Assembly: GCA_903879875.1 (NCBI GenBank)
Contig: CAIRNC010000331.1
Location: 1 to 9,137 of the forward strand
Reading direction: 5' to 3'
DNA length: 9,137 nucleotides
Source: an uncultured Bacteroidota bacterium
GTDB taxonomy: Bacteria > Bacteroidota > Bacteroidia > Flavobacteriales > Flavobacteriaceae
Position 1 is the stretch's first letter. Each line of letters opens with the position of its first letter. Shown here in pieces: positions 5,330 through 9,137 of this stretch. Both the position numbers and the translations under genes were made by a program. The notes under the pieces are model-generated. The model was not told the DNA's origin, did not search any database, and saw only the letters and a program-made list of their open reading frames with translations.

Positions 5330-6070
5330 ATGCAATTATTAAAAAAAATATTTAAAAAATCCCGTTCTCTTGAAGACGGGATTTTTTTTACTGAAATCGA
5401 AAAAATACTCGGTTTTCCTCCTATAAATCTAGATTATTACAAAAAATCATTTACTCACCGTTCTTCTAATAAAGTGGATGCTGACGGAAATCCCATTAGC
5501 TATGAACGATTAGAGTTTTTAGGCGATGCAATGTTGAGTGCTATAATTGCAGCACACCTTTTCAACGAAGTCCCAACAGGTGACGAAGGATATCTCACCA
5601 AAATGCGTTCTAAAATAGTTAGCCGAGAACACTTGAACGAACTTGGAAAAGATGTAAATTTAGTACGTTTTTTAGAAAGCAAAACAGGTTCTCAGAATTT
5701 TGGCGAAAACATTCATGGCAATTTATTTGAAGCTTTGGTTGGTGCCATATATTTGGATCGAGGATATGCATTTTGTGAAAAATTTATCCATAAAAAAGTC
5801 ATTGCCCTTTATGTTGACATTCCGAGACTTGAAGGTAAAGTTATTAGTTACAAAAGCCTTTTAATCGAATGGTGTCAAAAAGAAAAAAAATCTTTTCATT
5901 ATGATGTTTTTGAAGACAATGGCATCGGTGGCGAACGTCTTTTTGGTGTAAAACTAAGTATTGATAATAAAGTTATTGCCAAAGCAAGAGCGGTTTCAAA
6001 AAAGAAAGCAGAAGAAAAAGCATCACAAAGAGCCTACTTTGCGTTTCAGGATAAAATTGACGGAAAATAA
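5330..6070 (+). CDS. rnc: Ribonuclease III
   Basis: The 246-residue protein is RNase III, the double-strand-specific endonuclease for rRNA maturation and mRNA turnover. The nuclease domain (about 20-160) has the signature ERLEFLGDAML (59-69), with E62 and D66 matching E. coli E41 and D45. The second metal site reads GNLFEALVGAIYLD (130-143): E134 matches E. coli E117, but Asn131 replaces the usual Asp (E. coli D114). This appears to be common in Bacteroidota RNase III from memory. The double-stranded-RNA-binding domain covers about 173-240 (SYKSLLIEWCQ to KKKAEEKASQRAYFAF). The ATG at 5330, 7 bp after fabF, is preferred because residues 10-20 (KSRSLEDGIFF) resemble family N-termini. Those same codons form a terminator hairpin (5354-5389). 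Confidence 0.96.
   Translation: MQLLKKIFKKSRSLEDGIFFTEIEKILGFPPINLDYYKKSFTHRSSNKVDADGNPISYERLEFLGDAMLSAIIAAHLFNEVPTGDEGYLTKMRSKIVSREHLNELGKDVNLVRFLESKTGSQNFGENIHGNLFEALVGAIYLDRGYAFCEKFIHKKVIALYVDIPRLEGKVISYKSLLIEWCQKEKKSFHYDVFEDNGIGGERLFGVKLSIDNKVIAKARAVSKKKAEEKASQRAYFAFQDKIDGK
5354..5389 (+). terminator. Intrinsic terminator embedded in the 5' coding region of rnc
   Basis: A5354-T5365 (AAAAAATCCCGT) pairs perfectly with A5376-T5387 (ACGGGATTTTTT), a 12-bp stem that can gain a T5366-G5375 wobble. Eight T follow the GC core (5382-5389). It lies 32 bp after the fabF stop but within codons 9-20 of rnc. It would end acpP-fabF transcripts unless a ribosome translating the start of rnc, only 24 nt upstream, prevents folding. 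The stem and T-run are plain in the sequence; the attenuation mechanism is inferred. Confidence 0.7.
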
Positions 6071-6212
6071 TTCAGTTAAAACTTTTTGTCTTTTAATTGA
6101 GTCAAAATTCTTCATATTTATTTAACAATTTGGAAACAAATCCGAAAAGTACATTGGTGTTTTTTTACTAATTTTACTTCCCAAAAGCTAAAAAAAGCTA
6201 ACATCTAAAAGT

Positions 6213-7742
6213 ATGAAAATTGAAAAATTGTGTGATGAATTGGATGAAATTTTACAATCCATTATTGACAACGAATCTAAAATTGATGTAACTCTTGCAG
6301 AAATCCACACAGAATACAAATTAAGTGCTAAGAATCTATGTCGCTATTTAATTTTAAGAAGTTTTGATTTAAGAAAATATCACGACAATTTATCTGGCTA
6401 TGGCGTATCGTCTTTAGGCACCTCAGAAGGTTATGTTTATAGCAACTTATATAATGTGGTTAAAAATTTAAAATTAATTCAAGGACTTCCTGTTGAAGAA
6501 AAGTCGAAAATTGAAATCATTGGCTACGAAAGAAGTAAGGAATTAGTCAAGAAAAATGCCAATAAACTATTTAATCCCACAAGAAAAAATCACTTCACCG
6601 AGATAATGGTAACGCTTCCAAATGAAGCTGCGGAAAACAAATCTATTATTGAAGGGATGGTTCAAAGCGGAATGGAAATAGCGCGGATAAATTTAAGCCA
6701 CGGAGATATTGCTATTTGGACTAAAATGGTACAATTTATCAATGAAATCAATACTGAAAAACAGCATAATATAAAAATCTACATGGACTTATCTGGTCCT
6801 AAAATAAGGACTGCAAACATTGAAATACTTTGTAAAAAAAGAAAAACAAAAAATACCATTCCAATTAGAGTTGGGGAGCACATTATTTTAACCAAAAGAA
6901 ATACATTAGGAGAAAAATCGAAATTCGGAAAAAAAAACAAGCAACTAAAAAAAGCTGAAATTGGAGTTATGCTTCCCGAAATAATAGACGATGTGAAAAT
7001 TAATGACACGGTTCTTTTTGATGATGGAATGATAAAATCGATAGTCGTTTCAAAAACAAAAGATGATGTCGAACTCTTAATAACTCACTGCTATAAATCG
7101 AAACTCGCTTCGCAAAAAGGAATTAATCTTCCCGACACCAAATTAAATTTACCCGCATTAACTGAAAAAGACATAGAAAACTTGCCTTTTGTTTGCAAAA
7201 ATGCATCTATTCTAGGGTATTCATTTGTTAGAACGGCAAATGATGTTGCGTTTTTATATGAACAATTAAAACGAAATAATGCTGAAGATATAGGCGTCGT
7301 TTTTAAAATTGAAAACAAAGAAGCTTTTGAAAACCTACCATTTATTCTCCTTGAAGGAATGAAAAGGAACAAAATTGGTGTCATGATTGCAAGAGGTGAT
7401 TTGGCTGTTGAAATCGGATTTGAAAGAAGTTCTGAAGTTCAAAATGAAATACTTTGGCTTTGTGAGTCAGCACATATACCAGTAATTTGGGCTACTCAAG
7501 TTCTAGATAATCTAGCCAAAACAGGAATCCCTACAAGAGCTGAAATTAGCGACGTTGTTCAAGGAGTTCAAGCAGAATGCATCATGCTAAATAAAGGGCC
7601 TTATATTAATGATGCCATTACAATGTTGAAAAACATTTTGATTCGCATGGAAGCTCATGCTTTCAAAAAGAAAAATGCACTTAGAGCCTTAAATATTGCC
7701 CAAAATTCAGTGAATCAATTGTTTAGAGACAAAATTGGTTAA
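6213..7742 (+). CDS. pyk: Atypical pyruvate kinase with N-terminal helical domain and no allosteric C domain
   Basis: This 509-residue protein transfers phosphate from phosphoenolpyruvate to ADP. Residues 1-125 are a helical extension with the family motif RSFDLRKYHDNLSGYGVSSLG (50-70), not found in standard PykF/PykA. The catalytic barrel follows: ARINLSHGD (157-165), MDLSGPKIRT (191-200), an inserted B domain (about 202-300), KGINLPDTKLNLPALTEKD (302-320), KIEN (365-368) with catalytic K365 and metal ligand E367, MIARGDLAVEI (391-401) with D396, and WATQ...TRAEISDV (426-448). The usual MLSGETAKG segment is replaced by MLNKGPYINDAI, and the protein ends about 40 residues later, without the roughly 120-residue effector-binding C domain. 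Lys197 in GPKIRT occupies the position known to favour K+-independent enzymes. A weak promoter-like TAATTTTA lies at 6169-6176. Confidence 0.9.
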   Translation: MKIEKLCDELDEILQSIIDNESKIDVTLAEIHTEYKLSAKNLCRYLILRSFDLRKYHDNLSGYGVSSLGTSEGYVYSNLYNVVKNLKLIQGLPVEEKSKIEIIGYERSKELVKKNANKLFNPTRKNHFTEIMVTLPNEAAENKSIIEGMVQSGMEIARINLSHGDIAIWTKMVQFINEINTEKQHNIKIYMDLSGPKIRTANIEILCKKRKTKNTIPIRVGEHIILTKRNTLGEKSKFGKKNKQLKKAEIGVMLPEIIDDVKINDTVLFDDGMIKSIVVSKTKDDVELLITHCYKSKLASQKGINLPDTKLNLPALTEKDIENLPFVCKNASILGYSFVRTANDVAFLYEQLKRNNAEDIGVVFKIENKEAFENLPFILLEGMKRNKIGVMIARGDLAVEIGFERSSEVQNEILWLCESAHIPVIWATQVLDNLAKTGIPTRAEISDVVQGVQAECIMLNKGPYINDAITMLKNILIRMEAHAFKKKNALRALNIAQNSVNQLFRDKIG

Positions 7743-7774
7743 AATAAATAATGCAGAATAGCATTTTTATTTTA
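7740..7774. terminator. Bidirectional hairpin between convergent pyk and HAD genes
   Basis: AATGC (7750-7754) pairs with GCATT (7761-7765) around a 6-nt loop. After a bulged T7749 the helix continues for nine more A-T pairs (7740-7748 with 7766-7774). The arms contain both stop codons, TAA 7740-7742 (pyk) and TAA 7769-7767 (HAD). It is AT-rich, hence weak in pairing energy, but U-rich on the 3' side in both directions. Confidence 0.5.
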
Positions 7775-8458
7775 AAAGTAACGGCAATACCGCGGTAATT
7801 TTATCCAAAGTAACGAAGTTAGAATGTTCTACTTTATGGTTTATCTTTTCATGCTCCCATGTTGTGTGAAACGGAATATGAACGGCATATCCTCCAATTT
7901 CAAGAACAGGTAAAACATCAGATTTTAGTGAATTTCCAATCATCATAAACTCTGAAGGTTTTATTTCTAACCGTTTTAACAAATCGGAATAATCTACCTC
8001 CTGCTTATCAGTCATAACTTCTATGTGATGAAAATAGTGCCCCAAACCTGAATTGTGTAATTTTCTACGTTGGTCTTTCAAATCGCCTTTGGTAGCAACA
8101 ATCAGTTTGTATTTTCCATGTAAAGTTGATAACGTTTGCTCAACTCCTTCTAACAATTCTATGGGTTTTTCGAGTAATTCTTTTCCGTAAACAATAATTT
8201 TTTCTATAATTTCCATCGAAATGGTATGGTTAGAAATGTTCATTGCAGCCTCAATCATAGATAAAATATAACCTTTGATGCCATAGCCATATAAATCTAA
8301 ATTCTGAATTTCAACTCGAAACAATTCTTGAGACAAACCTTGCTTTGACAAATAATCGCCCAACAATGTGCAGAATTTCTGTTCTGTTTCCTGAAAATAA
8401 GGTTCGTTATAAACAGTGTATCATCGGCGTCAAAGGCAATTACTTTTAGGTTCTCCAT
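7767..8458 (-). pseudogene. HAD-family hydrolase, split by a one-base frameshift near the N-terminus
   Basis: The gene starts at ATG 8458-8456 with MENLKVIAFDADDTLF, which contains HAD motif I (D10, D12, T14). Frame 1 then runs into unrelated sequence and stops at TAG 8299-8297. The family sequence continues in another frame from about 8411 (YNEPYFQETEQKF...), through a Thr in IVATKGD (motif II), a Lys in IKPSEF (motif III) and GNSLKSD (motif IV), to the stop at 7767. The second frame has a TGA upstream and no usable start, so neither piece alone is complete. Restoring one base near 8409-8413, for example ATT AAC for AT AAC, gives FINEPYFQ and an ordinary 230-residue HAD phosphatase-like protein. 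A recent mutation or a sequencing error are both possible. It follows the upstream gene with no gap. Confidence 0.85.
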
Positions 8459-9137
8459 TTAATCTTGGAATTTTCTAATGATATATTCTTGGTCTGTTTT
8501 ATTATAATTGCCTAAATAATAAATATTATTTTGCTTGAATAAAGTTTGAGATGTAAGTGTTGTATTTTTGTCAATAAAATTACGAATTTTATCAAATGCT
8601 AAGGGTTGTATTTCGCCAAGGACATGATTAGAATCTTTATCAAATAAAGAATGTATGTAAACCACTTTTCTATTGGCGTAAGAATTAAAACTTTCCAGAG
8701 TAGGATTGCTTACTGCATAAGCTATTAATACACCCGCAACACCAAACATAGCTCCAGCCATCACAGCACTATTTTGTTGCTGTTCAGATACTGCACCAGT
8801 TGTAATTAAAAAATTATCATTGAATTTATAACATGAAATACCCATATTAGAGTTCGTAATTTTACGTAAAAATTGAGACGATTTTTCCAATATTCTCCTA
8901 TTGGAAATGCTTCCGTTCTCTTGAATTATTTCTGAATTTTTAAAGTCAATAGGTTTACTCTCTAAAACTTCATATTCTTTTATTAAATTATCGTTTAAAT
9001 CTTTCACCGAAATAGCCATTTTGTTAACAGAAGATTTAATCTGATAAAGTTTGTCGTCCATTAAAAAGGAGTTGGAATTAACATCCGATAACAATTCAAA
9101 ATAAACATAAGGTTTCTGAATGATTTTTTCTGAAGCA
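8459..9137 (-). CDS. Hypothetical protein with one membrane or glycine-zipper helix (5' end outside window)
   Basis: The frame is open to the right edge: 225 codons are visible, the first complete codon at 9136-9134 reading ASEKIIQKPYVYFELLSDV. There is no in-frame ATG in the first 14 codons, and a TTG at 9094 lies inside continuous coding sequence, so the real start is beyond the window. I do not recognise the family. The first half is polar and alternates short strands (KLYQIKSSV, ISCYKFNDNFLITTG). A Gly/Ala-rich hydrophobic stretch AVMAGAMFGVAGVLIAYAV (about 8710-8767) could be one membrane helix or a glycine zipper. It is followed by KVVYIHSLFDKDSNHVLGEI and a Lys/Asn-rich end. Its TAA (8461-8459) directly precedes the ATG of the HAD gene (TAAATG), implying one transcript and coupled translation. 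Confidence 0.7.
   Translation of the reverse strand, partial: ASEKIIQKPYVYFELLSDVNSNSFLMDDKLYQIKSSVNKMAISVKDLNDNLIKEYEVLESKPIDFKNSEIIQENGSISNRRILEKSSQFLRKITNSNMGISCYKFNDNFLITTGAVSEQQQNSAVMAGAMFGVAGVLIAYAVSNPTLESFNSYANRKVVYIHSLFDKDSNHVLGEIQPLAFDKIRNFIDKNTTLTSQTLFKQNNIYYLGNYNKTDQEYIIRKFQD

Noticed and set aside
6071..6101. Hairpin after rnc (CAGTTAAAA at 6073-6081 with TTTTAATTG at 6091-6099) as an rnc terminator.
   Set aside because: The stem is nearly all A-T with a G-T wobble and no T-run follows, so termination is not supported.
6154..6176. TTG at 6154-6156 and TAATTTTA at 6169-6176 as a promoter for pyk.
   Set aside because: The spacing is only 12 bp and the last base of the -7 box is A rather than G. 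It is mentioned in the pyk entry but not called.
8366..8409. A programmed -1 frameshift joining the two HAD frames.
   Set aside because: The junction CTGTTTATAAC lacks an X-XXY-YYZ slippery site, and slippage of TTT onto GTT would mispair. A one-base deletion is more likely.
8297..8458. A separate 53-residue protein encoded by the first frame of the HAD gene.
   Set aside because: After motif I the residues are frame-shifted noise (many Cys, Asn and Arg codons), while family-like sequence continues in the other frame.

Overview
The window looks like chromosomal DNA from a low-GC Bacteroidota, most likely a Flavobacterium-like member of the Flavobacteriaceae. The evidence is the AT-rich composition, A-rich leaders without Shine-Dalgarno sites, a TTG / TAnnTTTG promoter at acpP, and the gene order purN (reverse) / acpP-fabF-rnc (forward) followed by an atypical pyruvate kinase, which from memory is common in that family.

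Layout. Positions 1-456 (reverse) hold the 5' part of a lipoprotein gene with Asp-rich FG-GAP-like repeats. A 341-bp divergent regulatory region (457-797) follows. Next come a short ssb lacking the usual acidic tail (798-1130) and a small HRDC-domain protein gene (1153-1593), closed by a strong intrinsic terminator (1620-1667). A NodB-type polysaccharide deacetylase (1805-2443) abuts, tail to tail with no gap, a reverse-strand pair purN-rnhA (3489 to 2444). In that pair rnhA must begin at a non-ATG codon (TTG) overlapping the purN stop. Across a divergent promoter region lies the forward cluster acpP (3651-3887), fabF (4069-5322) and rnc (5330-6070), then an atypical two-part pyruvate kinase (6213-7742). 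On the reverse strand, a hypothetical membrane-associated protein gene enters from the right edge (9137 to 8459). It is followed with no gap by a HAD-family hydrolase gene (8458 to 7767) that carries a one-base frameshift just after HAD motif I.

How the genes work together. acpP and fabF supply the acyl carrier and the elongating condensing enzyme of type II fatty-acid synthesis. purN supplies formyl transfer in purine synthesis. rnhA and rnc are the two main duplex-RNA nucleases, and pyk closes glycolysis. The most interesting non-coding structures are RNA-level controls in the acpP-fabF-rnc cluster: a hairpin terminator after acpP, a long nested hairpin in the fabF leader with alternative pairing partners, and a textbook intrinsic terminator embedded in the first 20 codons of rnc. 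I see no tRNA, rRNA, CRISPR array, insertion sequence or clear defence or mobile system. The nearest thing to an accessory module is the tail-less ssb plus HRDC gene pair. HRDC proteins of this shape are known beside some diversity-generating retroelement reverse transcriptases, but no reverse transcriptase is present here.
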